Source: Corydoras sp. C115
Taxonomy: Eukaryota; Chordata; Actinopteri; Siluriformes; Callichthyidae
Length of the DNA stretch: 64,000 nucleotides
Reading direction: 5' to 3'
Assembly: GCA_019802505.1 (NCBI GenBank)
Contig: JAFMOC010000011.1
Location: 6,435,001-6,499,000 of the forward strand
In this document: piece after piece, positions 10,383 through 24,251 of the stretch
Layout: every line of letters begins with the position of its first letter
Numbering within the stretch: the stretch's first letter is position 1
Notes under the pieces: model-generated
Seen by the model: only the letters and a program-made list of their open reading frames with translations
Told to the model about the DNA's origin: nothing
Database searches by the model: none
Translations under genes and position numbers: made by a program

Positions 10383-13300
10383 CTGAGTTTGTTGGACACG
10401 CTACTCCAAAATCATCCTAAAATTTCCATTCCATTAGAAAGGCTTTCCACTCAGTTTTTAAATGTGTATTTAGTTGAATCAAAACTGCATTTGTGAGGTC
10501 AGTCAGTTTACTAGTTTAAGGTCACTGCACAATCCTAATCATCTGACTGTCTTTTAAGCCTTCATATTGCACACTGATGCACAGCCATGCTGTGTCAAAG
10601 TACTGTTAGAAAGAAAGTATTTCTGTAGGCTGTATTTTACATGCTTTTTACTGTGTGACTATGTGGTGTAAGTACTTTCTCTCTTTAATGACCTCCACAC
10701 ATCATTCTAAAGTGGTGTTTTTGACAAAACATTATTTTCATCCAAGGAAGGTTTTCGTTCCATAATGGAATTGCCTGAAAACACATTAAAGAACTGGTAC
10801 GGTGGGCATGGGTTTGTCAGTTAAAGCAGGAAGCAGATTGGCTACTCTGTCGCTTGTTGCTTAGTTACAAAAAAAAATCAAGAATGAGGAACAAATAAGG
10901 ACAGGACATGTTCGTGACTGGTGAGACCCAATCAGTCTGCCAAAGTGGATGGCCTGCTTGGTTGTTTCTAAACATTCTTTTTAAAATCCACATCAAACTT
11001 TACCCCTGAGAAACTTTACCTCTGAAACAAGGCCAGCAGCATATTCAAAAGTCTTATTTTTAGAATTGAACATAAAAGTGAAGTTTTCCTAATGAAATGT
11101 ATTATTGTAGACATAGCCTTAGTAGGGCAACTTGCATAACAAATGTTTTGTTGGAGTACTACACAAGGCTTATTTAGGGGCAAAAATGTCAACTTTGGAA
11201 CAGTAATGAAATGTAATACAGTATCTCTTAGGCAACAGGAAAAGAATGGCTTTTCTGAATTACTGTAAAATATATTGATTCAATTTCCTCTAATCTAAAA
11301 TCATTGTATTTTTTCAGGGTAGTGTATCAGTTTCTTTGCTTGCAGCAGCAAAAGACAGGCAATTATATGTGCGACTGAATTCAGTCAGCGATCAAAGCTC
11401 ATACAGTGAGCTTTATGCTTTTGTGGCCCTGCCATATTTTCATATATTCCGTCCTGGTCTGTGACAAGGCAAGCCATCTGAATCTGAATTTCCATTGATT
11501 TTTTTCATACACTGCCAGTCGTTCATCAAAATCCTAAGGTCGAGCTGCTCCAGATCTTTGACTGGACAGTACTACTAATACGCACATAATTTTCCACTGG
11601 GGCTGAGGAAGTGTTTTAAATTCAGTGATGTACCTGCTCAGGGCTGTGAATGCTACTTTTTCCACCTGCAGCTCTCAGACTAGATGATTATGTAGGGGCT
11701 TGAATAGGATGCAAGTCAAAAGAGCACAAGAAATAAATAAACGGAGGAAGGAGATCAGTTAGGCGAGGAAAGAGAAGAGAGAAAACGAGTAGGTGGGTGA
11801 GAGTTGCTCTACAGATGTTTTACCGGCTGTTCTCCCACATTTAGTCTCAGATGGCCAGGCTGGGGTGGATGAATCACGAAAGCTGGTCTTTATTCAGTGT
11901 GGACAGAAGCAACCGGACAAAACAAATAATGTTTGTCATGCATGCATAAGCAGCATGTTTTGCTGTCAGGATGTTGAACTCGCCAGATGAAGGAAGTAAC
12001 CCTGCTTTATCTCTTTTACACTAATGCAGTAAGACAACCAACCCCATGAGGCAACAAAGGAGAAGATGAATGGTTTTATAGAAAAACCTTCAAGGGACAA
12101 GAATGTACGTGTTGAATAAATTGCAGAAAAGTGTAAATGGAATTGAGCAATTTGATGCAAATATCATCCTTTAAAAAATACAACTAAGCACAGAAAATGA
12201 CTTTCAATTGCAACCTGCATTTAAATTCAAATTTGTTTTTTTTGGTGATTTTTTTATTTCTTTGTCAGATTTTTTTTAGTTCATTTAACAATGTGATAGT
12301 AAGTGCACCTGTTGTTTTCAAATGACTTTTTATTGATGTAGTTAGTAATGGAGCAAAAAAGGCACTAAGGCATGTAAGGCATGTTTGCCTTGTTTTAGCT
12401 CCTCTTTCTCCTTTTCTGTCATTGTCCTCTAAAGATTCAAGCATTTTATTGTTATGTGCACAAAATAAACAGATGTTACAGTATACAATGAAATCTTTTT
12501 TAATTCCCCTTTCATAACCACTTTACAGTATCCAATTACAGGTGAAATTGTATAATGTTTGTGCAAATGTGTATAGTTTACAGAGGAGGTAGTGCATGTG
12601 TACGTTCTAAGGAAAATCGTAGGAGCAGCGACCATATTATCAGTATGTTATAATGTGCACATATGCATTATTATAAATGACGAAGAGACCTATAAATACG
12701 TCGTGTAATTATTAGTGTTAATCAGAGTTCAGGCAGTTATGGTAAGAGAAATGTGTGTATGTCATTCACAAGCTTGATTGCCTGTGGATTGAAACTGTTA
12801 GCAGTCTTGTAAAACTACTTGTATATACTTATGCAAATTACATCTCATAACATTTTTCAGAAAATAAAAATCCTGTAGGCTATTTTATACATAATATACA
12901 GTATATAACTTTATGGGATCTAGTTTAATTCTTAGATCTTTGTGTACATATTTTTGAATATTAATATACATAACAGACAATGATTCTGCAGTTATTGACT
13001 TTAGCCAGCTACTGAAAATGTGATGGTGATTATGTCCCATTCATGAATTAAAATAACCCCATTATTTGTGATGGTGGAGTATTTTTAACGTGTAATGATG
13101 TAAGGCATAGGTAAATCTGAACCAGGCTTATTAAACCAGACTCTATTAAGAAGGCGTAAAATCTTTCTGTTAATCTTACCGTAAAAACAATCGTAAACCT
13201 GTTGAAAGTCTAAACATAAATGTGAGAAATGAGAATGAACACAATGATACAATGATATAACTAAAGCTGTATTCAATATATATATATAATTTATTTTTTA

Positions 13301-16300
13301 AATGTTTTTTGTGCATGTCACACTTAGTCGACTTTCCTGTTTGCAACCTCTGCTTTAGCTCCACTTGAATTATGGGATAGCACAGTGTGTTAAGTGTAGT
13401 CAGTTACTTCTCAATGGCTTGTAATTTAGAAGATTATCTGGGGAATTTTTAACAACTGTTTGCCTGTAGGTGATTTTAGACAAAGCAACAGAAATAGTGT
13501 AGTTAAAATAAGTACAGAGCAGAACGAGGCATCACCTTCTCTGACAGTTAAATGTTAAACACCAGCATTCGCATTGCAATGTTTGTCTTATCAGTTAAGT
13601 ATAACAGTCAGTATCTAAACATATATGAATTTATGCAATTTTTTAAAATATTCAGTTTGTTTTGGAATGTTAAATATAAACTAAATAAAATAAAAGTGTA
13701 AATGATTGGTGGTCAGGCAATAGTTCAATTAAATGTGGGAATAAATTCTAATAGTCGTTACATTAAGCAGATTACTGTCCTTATGTCCATTATGGCCTTT
13801 GAACTGCTTGTCAACAATTTATTATAATAAAAAATTGCTATATGAACTTTGTTTTGTTAATAATGTGTTAGTTTTAAGTTTCGCATGTCATGATTTGAAA
13901 GCTTATATAAAGCTTTGTTGGTTGGTGTTGTTGGGGTAGCTGTCGTAACATATCTATGCTTTTTTCTCTTGAAATTATTATGACTGCAATTTTCTTTGGG
14001 ATTACAGAAGGCCTTGGGTAGGAGTCACGGTTCACTACAGCCTCTGCACAACCTTTAAGATGCCTAAGAGCAGTAAATTCCTGGGTTTGATTATCAAGCG
14101 GGTGGCCAGAGTCATTTCTGTATGATAATTTCTATCTATGTTGTTCCCATGTCTTGCACAAGCTGTGGGTTATAGCAGTTTTCTCAACTGTAACTAAGAT
14201 TAGAGTATAAACAAATGAATGAATGATCAAATAATAGTGTATGTGTAACTTGGGATGAGGTTAATGTAGAACACATTTTATTGCATTATACACTTAAAAC
14301 TGTACCAACAAGGCACATATTCAATGTCTGAAGGGACTTGTACATTGTATTTAAAAATCCATGTTTTATTTAGACTGTAAAAGCTATATGACAAATAATG
14401 TGGTCAGTGGTGTCTGATGGTGGCTTGTTTCAGTGATGAATGGGGTGTTAAGTGGCAGAAAATGTATGCATAATAACAGATGCTACGGTCAGTAATTTTA
14501 TACTTACATAGTGTTGCTCTATGGTATGTGTATGTGATAAAAATTACTAGTGAGCATATATAGATGTTATCTGAGCTGAGCCATTCCATGATGTTAAAGA
14601 CATTTAAAAGAATTAGACTAATTCCCCAGCCTATGCATTCCTTGATATCTGCTTTCCTGGTGAACATGATGCATCCACCCATCGCTGATGATTATATTAA
14701 AGCCTTTACCAACAAGCTTGTTATTGCCTGTGTGGCTCAGCAAAGAGCCAAGTAGCAATGTACAAAAACACCCTGATCAATATGCCTGTACTCCCATGAC
14801 CACAATTTATATTAGTGTCTTGTCTCTTTTATTTAATGTGCTTTGATCAGCTCAGAGTGGCTACTTACACTTCTAGACCATGATGCCCCTTTCATGCTCT
14901 ACTCTTTTGTGCTGTCTTCATTAAAGCCTTTGGAAACGATGGTAACTGGGTTTGCCACTGACTTTCTCTTCAGCTTAACATCTGTATTTAAAGCTTTCCC
15001 CGTTAATACATTTTTAAATTATTCTTTGTTTATTCCAGCTGTAAATATCTTATGTAGGCATTTGTTCATTTCAGAGAATACACATTTTTAAATATGGGAC
15101 AGTCTTCTTTTTTATTTATGTATTTGTTTACATATTGCCTCTAGTTTATCTGTATTTATTGATAATCGGGATTCAGACTGTGCACTACAGTAAAAACCTA
15201 GTTTTTAGGTTTGAATATTGAATCCAGAAAACTATAAAACAAAGAAGGCATTAGTAGTGACTCTGACCATGAAGGTGACCTAACCAGATACCTCGGAAAA
15301 GGCTACCATCATGTGACAACTTCCTTCTCTATTTCTTAAATGGATTTGCTCAGTGAGTGGATCATATGTACTACACACTGTGTACTATTGTATGTAGCAC
15401 AGAACCAAGTGTTTTAAAACAATAATTAAAAAAAATGTTGTGTATTGTCGGTTACTGACATTAGTGCCAATATAAATAAGCTGAAACAAAGCCGTATCCG
15501 AATTCACAAACATGCAGAGGGGTACAGAGATTGATTAGTTATGATATAGGTGCATTACTAAATCATATTAGATTAATACAGATTGTTTGTGGGATGTATG
15601 TGGAGATATAAACCCTGTGTAATGTGGTGTGGGAAGTGTTTAATTAGAGACTTTATTTCGAATTGTTAATGTTAATGAATAATGTTTTAGTTTGGTAAAA
15701 CAGCTTTTTTCCCCTCTGTTCATTTATAACTTTAAATCATGGCTATTACTAGGACTGTCACTGTTATTCATTAATTTTAGGAATTTAAGTCCAATGTGCA
15801 TGAACACAAAAGCACCATAGCACTGCACTGTGGATCAATGTAGAATAAACCCTAATTTTGGTCTAAACATTTTTTAACACTTATTCAATGGACATTTTAA
15901 AGAATGAGGAAGATCAGTTTTATGTCTTTATTAATGGACATATTTAGCAGCTGCAAGGACAGAAGATTTTAAAAGCCTTTTTTGTTAATGGTGATTTAGT
16001 GAACATGAATAGAGAGCTGCAGGTCTGTAATTCTTAACAGCACCTGAGTGCTTTCTTTTCAGATGCTTGTGCATAATGCTTGCAATCCTGTAGTAGAAAA
16101 TCAAACGTTGCACAATGTCCAATTATACTTTTGGTTTTCTGAACATCTGGAATAATGACATGTTTTCAATCCATGGATCTTTAAAAATTAACATTGAACT
16201 ACTTTTTATAATTGAGTCACGCAAGTACTAAAGAAAAACATTGGAAATCTTATATATTCAAAATAAAGCACGATGTAGAGGATACATCGGTACTGAGGAT

Positions 16301-16314
16301 CCACGATTATGGAT
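10383..16314. other. Intronic DNA, little recognisable
   Basis: This is AT-rich unique-looking intron sequence. A weak LINE-tail-like segment lies at 12425-12500 (TTTTATTGTTATGTGCACAA, TATACAATGAAATC), similar to common fish repeats. A doubtful SINE relic lies at 13995-14100. No coding exon was seen. Confidence 0.5.
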
Positions 16315-16369
16315 TAAGCCACCGTGCCGCACCTGCTCTAAATTGCCCCTAAAATGCTACTATATAGAC

Positions 16370-16402
<33 letters not shown>

Positions 16403-16495
16403 GAGTGTGTGCCCAGTGATGGATTGGCACCCTGTAACCTGTCCTGTGTGCCAGCATTCTTCTAAAAACATTCTTCCCTGGATGGGGACTTCTTG
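16315..16495 (+). mobile_element. Rearranged V-SINE fragment with (TG)n
   Basis: It starts with an inverted piece of the SINE head (AAGCCACCGTGCCGC, 16316-16330) joined directly to the plus-strand middle (CTGCTCTAAATTGCCCC), then (TG)n at 16369-16391 and the tail CCCAGTGATGGATTGGCACC to CCCTGGATGGGGA. The central V-domain is missing. Confidence 0.8.
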
Positions 16496-18109
16496 AGCTT
16501 TTCTTATCATTATTTTTGGGTTTACTGTAAAAAAATAAAGAAATTGTCATTATGTGACATGAAGTTTTCTTCAGGGTTTGTATTTTGTTCCCCCAAAGCA
16601 CAGCATTGCAAATTTAATAGCATCTGTTTCAATTAATTTGGGACTACAAGAGTCGAAAGTGGCATCCCAATAGGTTTTATTCTAAATCACTTATTGTGCA
16701 CACTGTATAATGCCCCTGTGACTTGTAATCTGCAAATATGCAGAGCAATATTCACAACGTTAAATGAAAAATTTGTACCGTTTATAATGATCTAGTTGCA
16801 TGCATATCAACAAAACAAAAACTTCATTTAACACTGTAGGTGTTATTTTGCTGCATGTTGGTTATAAATTCTTCACATAAATTTTGTTACAAGCCAACCA
16901 CATTCTGTCAGAATAGACATGTCAAGACAAATTTTGTAGATAAATAAAAATGTCTTTCTTTTCAACCCTGAAAAACAAGTTTCGCTGGTGCCAAGACTGC
17001 CTAAAAAGAGCCCATTGATTTTACCCAAGAGCCAGTTTATCAAAGACCTTGGTGGCCTTGATTTATTTTGCAACCGCAATTTGTCATATAAAACCTAAAT
17101 AAATGAAATAAAAATACATTTTAGCCATTTAATGCGTTCTTAGTTTAGCTGACCTACACTTTCTTTTAAGAATTTTCAGCTAGATCACAATGATGCAACA
17201 CCCACCTTTACAAGAACAGGCATCTGATCCACTGCAACCTGTTTCATCTGCAAATCCCTGCTTGTTCTCTAAAAGCACTCTGCTTTTCCTTCTAAACATA
17301 CCATTGACCTCTAAAAGCAGAATATTGCATTTAATGGAACAATACTAGGACTTTTGTAAGTTCATCTTTAATATTATGACATCTTCTATTTACATCAAAA
17401 ACACAACAGCAGAAGCCATGTTTTTTTGTGAAACACACTGTTTTTAATTTGTCTTTAAGCATGGATGTGCTAAGCTTTCTCAAGTCTGCCTGTTCGTGCT
17501 GCCCATTGTGTCTGTGTGCTGCAAAACGATTTTGACAGAATCGGGACCCTGGCTAAGGCATCACATCTCGCTCGTGCTTGGTTCTATTAAGTATATCATA
17601 GTAATGGAAGAGGCAGAAGAGGTTTTCTGTTTCTTCATCACACAGATGATCTGCACACTGAAACCAGAAAGGTTCTTTCCCTCTTTAGCTAAACAAAGGT
17701 GATCTCCCTGCATGCACCCTGGCACACACTGACAGCTTAATAGCCTTATATAACGCAGGTCCTAAAGACACATCATTTTAGCCGAGATGCTGGCGTCCAT
17801 CTCTGCCTCATCCATCCATCCTTTCTGACAGTGGCCGATTGCCTGCAGGGACAATAGAGGAGCAGTATGTTTATGACCCTTGGCTCACCTCCATCTGCTG
17901 CATGCCACTCTCTATTTGCCTCTCTTTATCTCACTCAATCTCTCCTACATTTCACTTTTTTATACACTTACCAGTCTCTTTATTAGCTGCACTTTTTTAT
18001 ATTTAATTTCTGTTTTAACAGTTCCATTTACTCTTTCAAGTAGTGTTTATGTCTGCATATTTGGTTAGTTCCTTTTGTTTTAATGACCATGAGATGATAG
18101 TACTTAGGT

Positions 18110-18205
18110 GGTGGATAATTCTGTGTACTTGTACTACAGTATATTGGTGAAAGTGGATCAGCCCCGGCAGTGCTGCTGGAGTATTTAAGTTCTGTTTCCA
18201 TGCAC
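18110..18205 (+). repeat. Relic of a dispersed teleost repeat
   Basis: The segment has GGTGGATAATTCTGTG, GTGGATCAGCCCC and GGCAGTGCTGCTGGAGT. It resembles a repeat I recognise from many fish genomes ('gagtggatcagacacagcagtgctgctggag'). The class is uncertain. Confidence 0.5.
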
Positions 18206-20384
18206 TGTGCTCTATAGTGTACTCTACATTACTGCTGCTACATTATCTTGTAGATAAAATTAAAAAACAGTATTTATTTTTGCAACATGTGCTAGGCAGT
18301 CTCCAAATCTCAGTCATCCTAGTCTGTTCTTATAGGTTGCTGCAGGATACTGAATTATTCTCAGTTGTATTGGGACTGATGTGTTTAAAATCTCTTGAAA
18401 ACATATCTACTCATAACAGAACAGTAACAAACCACCATCAATGTCTTTCTATAAAAATACATATAAAAATAATTTATCCACCATAATATATATTAATTTA
18501 TTCGTCCAGCAAGACAATAATGTAGAACAATTACAGATCAAATTATTTACTGCACACAAAAGCTAAGTCCACAATAAATCTGTAGAAATCCACAATAAAA
18601 TTGTAGGAATAGATAAATAGTGAAGGGTTTTTATAGAGGAGAAGTATGTTCTGTATTTTCCAGAAGTTATAGAACAAACTGAAGTGGTGTTACATTGGCA
18701 AAGCAAATATTAAATTCACTGTACCAGTAATTGTGTAAGATAACACGGCTTTGTAACATTTTGTATTATTATTAATAGTAGTAATATAGTATAATTATTA
18801 TCCGTTTTAATTCATGTAACATTTTAGATTTTACTTATTTAGAGCATAATATTAAAATGGTTAACAAGTTTCTAATGGCACAGTCAATGCAACAGCATGT
18901 AGAGAAACAAACTACTGATGCAAAGCCAAACAGTCGGCTTATTGTTTTCATTAAGTTGTAAATGTGTTTGTGCAGAAACAAATGTAGACAGCTTCAGAAT
19001 TAATATGTGAACAGCCTGAGCACTGAGCACAGAGAAAGCAAGAAGCATCTCACTTTCAATTCCCACAACTCTCACAGAATGAAATAAAATACAATGATTT
19101 TTGGGTAAGGGAAATAGTGCTTGTATGATTTATGGATTATAGTGACTGCTCCTAGAATCACATAGTGGAGCAGCAACCAGGTTCTACAAGAAGTGAAAAG
19201 TTTATCCAGAATAGTAATGGCTTCTGGAGTTTTTGGAAGAATGCAAATCTCGAAGTCACTTTCCTAACTTCAGAATGCAAATTTAATAGATTTTGGACCA
19301 AAACTAACTATACTCTGCATAATACTGTATAATACTACTTTTCTAGGTTCAGTTTTTGGAACAGAGAGAAACAGTTTTGAAATGTGGTGTGTTGTGGTAC
19401 ACAATTAATTGGAATTTGGTAGCATTTAGAAAAAAACTTCTTAACATTGTTTTCAACTGTATAATTTGATAATGTCAAAAGTAGTACTAAAACTGGATAC
19501 AATTCCTGCCCTTTAAAGTAGAATCCAAATATTGCATTTCTTAGGGCTTATAAATAACTAGGTTTTGAGTAATTGTCTGATTTTAAATTGTGAAATGACT
19601 TTCATCTGAGAAAATAACAATTTACTAGTAAATCTAAACAGACAGCCATTTGTAAAATAACTTTGTATTTTGAAAATAAATTATGAGAAATTTGAAAAAT
19701 GTAAATCAAACAAATACAAAACGTTGAAAAAGAAAGAAAATGTTGATTATCAAAGTTCCTTCCTGCTTATGCTCTAATTTAGCACTTTGCAAACTTTTGT
19801 CTCTTCTTGCTTTTCATCATTTTTGGATATAAAGCTGTATGGTGCTTTTGCATTTGTCACTGGACTGATGAATAATTCAGAGAGCATAACATGAATGTGT
19901 TCATGTGTAATTGTTTAAACAGCGCGAATAATTGAAAAACATACAGACTGTGGTTGGGAAAATTGATTTTGGTTGCCTACAGCTTAACTGATTACTCTTC
20001 ACTCAGCCCACCCACACTGCACTACACTCAAGACCCACATTGTCCTATAGTATCTGCATTAATAAACATTGCACAAAAAGGCAGTAATGTTCAGGGGCAA
20101 CTTCACCTCATTTCAGCTTGCAGCACAAAAGCTAGCAGAGCGTAATAATTGTTTCGGATGTTTAGGCTAAAAAAAATTATAAGCTAAATGACGTGGTTAT
20201 CAATCAGAAAGCCTACTCTTTCGTCAGTATGAAATAGCAAATTTATAAAGAAAACAACTGTGTTAAGCATACATAATGCTGGAAACAAAATATGAAATGC
20301 TTTCTTTGTAGTCATACAATGCACCGGGGTATTCTAAACCTTTCTATGAATCTAAAGGAATGTACAGTCTGCATCTGAAACAGG
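18206..20384. other. Intronic DNA, nothing recognised
   Basis: AT-rich sequence with no repeat, exon or RNA gene that I can support. Confidence 0.5.
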
Positions 20385-20687
20385 CTTTTACTCAGAGTCA
20401 GTGATTGTACTTAGGTTGAATCTTTGTACTTTGCACAGATGGCGTGTACTTCACTTTTTTTTCTGCCTACTTTTATGGTTAGTTGGTTTTTATAAATAGA
20501 ACAAAGCAAAAATGAATGTCCAGAAAGCTCTTTCACTAGTAATACTTCCAAATGCCATGTCAAGAGCAATGTCCTTTTTTAAACATAACAATAATAGAAA
20601 CCAATAAATTATGAACATTAAAGATGCTGGAGCTAGAGATATTAGAGAAATGTTATATCAGAGTGATATAGAGACATAAAAAAATAT
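20385..20687 (+). repeat. Left arm of a 300-bp inverted duplication
   Basis: The arm runs from CTTTTACTCAGAGTCAGTG to GATATAGAGACATAAAAAAA and is repeated in reverse complement at 21300-21605. By eye there is about one substitution (CCTAC against CCTGC) and some length change in an A run. This near identity suggests a recent event. Confidence 0.92.
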
Positions 20688-21167
20688 TTGAAAATGGAAA
20701 TTGACATTATTCAACAGATTTTTTAATAGTTATATACAAATGCTATGTGCAGAACATGAATACCAGCAAATATATGTGTACTTGTCTTGGAGTCCCAACT
20801 GAATAATAATGAATAGCAAGTGAAGATTATTTTGTCTGTGATGCAAAAGACTGAACAGAGGATTCTACACAGTCCGGCTAAAATTCCATCTAGAGTCATC
20901 TGAGATAATGGCAATTTAGCAGAGGCACGGAATAGCTGGGCTTGAATTAAGACACATTAATTCATTTTTTTCTGGCCCCAGGCTACATGAGCACTAATCT
21001 TTGTAATGAGAGTTAAATTGGCCCAGTGCGATTCAGGTCTCATTGTACATGCTCCACTGAGAGAGTGCAGGAAACTGAAACACTAACAGAATTATACAGC
21101 TTGTTTCTAAGGCTTCCTCATGCATGTAAATGTTTTACATGTTACAATCATGGTGGTGGGGCAGATG

Positions 21168-21299
21168 AAATTTATGTGCATGGATACACACTTTTATTTT
21201 ATGCATTGTGGGGACTACAAAGACTTACATTCATTGGGGATTTACCCAAACATTAACTGTAAATCATATAAATATATATGTTTATATATATATATATAT
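21168..21299 (+). repeat. Half-copy of a palindromic TA-rich element (C1)
   Basis: It starts AAATTTATGTGCATGGATAC, contains GTGGGGACTACAAAGACTTA, and ends in GATTTACCCAAACATTAACT plus a TA run. The same sequence recurs directly at 21606-21729 and inverted at 21783-21873. Confidence 0.9.
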
Positions 21300-21605
21300 A
21301 TATTTTTTTTTTATGTCTCTATATCACTCTGATATAACATTTCTCTAATATCTCTAGCTCCAGCATCTTTAATGTTCATAATTTATTGGTTTCTATTATT
21401 GTTATGTTTAAAAAAGGACATTGCTCTTGACATGGCATTTGGAAGTATTACTAGTGAAAGAGCTTTCTGGACATTCATTTTTGCTTTGTTCTATTTATAA
21501 AAACCAACTAACCATAAAAGCAGGCAGAAAAAAAAGTGAAGTACACGCCATCTGTGCAAAGTACAAAGATTCAACCTAAGTACAATCACTGACTCTGAGT
21601 AAAAG
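21300..21605 (-). repeat. Right arm of the 300-bp inverted duplication
   Basis: This is the reverse complement of 20385-20687. It begins inside the TA/T-rich end of the C1 half-copy and stops at CTCTGAGTAAAAG, one base of overlap from the second half-copy at 21606. Confidence 0.92.
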
Positions 21606-21728
21606 AAATTTATGTGCATGGATACACACTTTTATTTTATGCATTGTGGGGACTACAAAGACTTACATTCATTGGGGATTTTCCCAAATTTTCCCAAACA
21701 TTAACTGTAAATCATATAAATATATAGA

Positions 21729-21787
<59 letters not shown>

Positions 21788-21873
21788 TTACAGTTAATGT
21801 TTGGGTAAATCCCAAATGAATGTAAGTCTTTGTAGTCCCCACAATGCATAAAATAAAAGTGTGTATCCATGCA
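21606..21873. mobile_element. Palindromic TA-cored element (arms C2 and C')
   Basis: Left arm 21606-21729 and right arm 21783-21873 are reverse complements (TGGATACACACTTTTATTTT ... AAAATAAAAGTGTGTATCCA). They surround a (TA)n core at 21730-21784. C2 has an extra 11-base TTCCCAAATTT-type duplication. The form is that of a fold-back or palindromic MITE; I do not recognise a named family with confidence. Confidence 0.8.
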
Positions 21874-21990
21874 ATAACTATGAAATTGCAATAACTATGA
21901 AAATCTGTCATGATTTTACTTTGAAACTTAATAATTTACAAATTGGTGACCATCTTGAGGTCATTGCCCATTTTATCAATTTTAAATGTC

Positions 21991-22045
21991 ATACAGTGGT
22001 GTTCAAAAGTTTGTAAACCCATGAACATTTTCTATATTGTTATAC
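21991..22045 (+). repeat. Tc1-like terminal-repeat fragment
   Basis: CATACAGTGGTGTTCAAAAG followed by TTTGTAAACCCATGAAC resembles the outer end of fish Tc1-like transposons (TA-CAGTG...AAAAGTTT). Only one end is seen. Confidence 0.4.
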
Positions 22046-22068
22046 CTTTTTTATTTTACACCCCTGCT

Positions 22069-22072
<4 letters not shown>

Positions 22073-22103
<31 letters not shown>

Positions 22104-22443
22104 TCGTAAATGCTTTTATTGAAAGCAAAATCGCTGATTTGACATAATCCAATCCAGTTTTTAAAGTGAATCCTAATCGCTGAGTACCAGGATTCCGTTT
22201 TCTCTGGAACGGGAAACAGCCATCTACTGGCCAAATTATAGAACACAGTTTATAAAAAACAGCCACTATAGTCTTAGTGCTCATCTTGAAACAGCTTGTT
22301 GTTTTTTTTTTTTTTTTTTTTTTTTTGTTTTTATTAGTAAGTAAGATACAGTTACAGTAAGGACAAATTCAAAAAATTACAACGAAAACAAACAAAAAAA
22401 AAAAATAATAATAGTAATAATAATAAAAAAAACCCCAAACATA
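22073..22443 (-). mobile_element. Retroposed insert with two successive poly(A) tails
   Basis: A perfect 15-bp duplication, ACACCCCTGCTTCTT, lies at 22058-22072 and 22444-22458. On the minus strand the insert reads: unit 1 with AATAAA then A25 (22302-22326), then unit 2 (22102-22301) with AATAAA (TTTATT at 22115-22120), then A31 (22071-22101). Both units look like ends of polyadenylated transcripts. No coding sequence was recognised in either. Confidence 0.85.
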
Positions 22444-22458
22444 ACACCCCTGCTTCTT

Positions 22459-24239
22459 ACTTACACATGAAAATGCAGCAGTGCACGAACCCATAACTTG
22501 TGCCAAAATTCCTTCATTGTGTTTTGTGCCTTTAAAATAGCAATCCGCCAAAGTCAAACTGCACCTGGCTCTTAAAGGGAATAGAAATTGACACACTAAT
22601 TGTTTTTTTGCTCAAGACAAATCCATTAAGAGAATTAGTACATGCCTTTGCAATTTTCCCATCATATTGATAGCACTGACACATGCAAAATCCAACTGTG
22701 TGGTGCATGGACTTGTTAAAGATAACTAAAATAGCGCCCATCGAGTTCATTATGCATTATGCATTCATTATGTACTGTTTTTCCACTTGTCTGTGACATA
22801 TGACATAGCAGTGTGCAAATTTCTCATTACTTATAAGTCCTAAGCGAATTGTTGATGCCACATTGCTTTCTGTACTTGCCTGCTAGTAAAAATGTTCTGG
22901 GTTTGATTGATTGACACAGTGGTTAAGGTTCTGCCTAGAGTTTGCATGTTCTACCTATATTTGCATGCGTTCCTTTGGGAGCTTTTGTCTACCCACAGTC
23001 AGTGGCTTTACATAGAAATTCATTTTAAAATTTGTTTCTGATCATTTTATTCTCGCAGGCCACTTGTCTAAGAAGCAATGTGGCATTTACAATTTTTCTT
23101 TAGTGATATTTGTATAATTTCATTTAAAACGTTATCTTGGCATCCTCTCAGTGATCACAAGAACTGATTATCATTGAACACATTTCTTTAAATCTTATTA
23201 ATAGTATAAATAGAAATCTACAGCCATTACCTGTTTTCAAAAGCTGTATTTGATTCCAAAACATGTGGGCAGAAGCACAACTTAGCATATTATGTAATAA
23301 AAAATTCTGTAAAAGGCTGGGCTTTAGTAGATAATTAGCAACTTTTTAGGTGCACATAACCACGCATGTACTGCTTGTGTGTGCTGAAGTTAATGAATCA
23401 GTCAAAACATTGTCTCTGTTGAATTAGAGTTTTTCGTACAGCAGAGGGTTCCCAGAAGGCTCGTTGAGTAATGAAAGTAAAGATACAGTCTACTTCAATT
23501 ACTTAAGAAAGCAGATACAGTGAGGCTGGTTTTGCATTTATTTCTTTTTCCAATGATGGATTAAACCAGAGATGCTGAGATGTATTCACACGAGACTTTT
23601 GTTGGCTCACTGATCAGAGTGAAATGGTTCTATTGCTCACCTCCCTTTAAATTTCAGAGAACTGTGTGTCATTGGCGAACTTGACTACCAGCTTTAATAA
23701 TGCATGTTGTATGTGCTTTACTGTACCCATAGAAAACAGAGAAAACACTTTTAGCCCTTTGGTTAGCTCTCATATCTCAATTACTCATGTATGTGGGCTG
23801 AAGCCTTTACTGTATAATTGTGTTTATTTGAAACACTGCTCTAAAACATTAAGTGGGAAATTGTTCAGCTCGTTGAACATATTATAAATCCTCTTAATCA
23901 GCCACATCATCATTCAGGTGAGGAACTGAAGCACTTGTAATTATTGTGGTCGACATTGAAGCATAACACAAGAGGATGGAACCATACCTGTGTCCAACAA
24001 GCCTTTCAACAGTATTAGATACAGTACACTTACCTAATGCTCAGACTGCATTGTTTAGTTGATTTATTCAATCACAAATCACATCAGGCATAAAACCCAC
24101 TGTGTAGTGGAAGAGAAGTTCCAAATTTAAACTGATTCCTTGTTACATACTGTATATCGTTTTTTAGTTGTTACATAAGTCAGGTATTCATAAAATATAC
24201 CAGTGTTAACAATTTGCTATATGATTAAATACATTTGAT
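22459..24239. other. Intronic DNA with one weak SINE relic
   Basis: A decayed plus-strand SINE middle lies at 22899-23005 (GACACAGTGGTTAAGGTTC, AGAGTTTGCATGTTCTACC). The rest shows nothing I can name. Confidence 0.45.
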
Positions 24240-24251
24240 TGTAATTACCAT

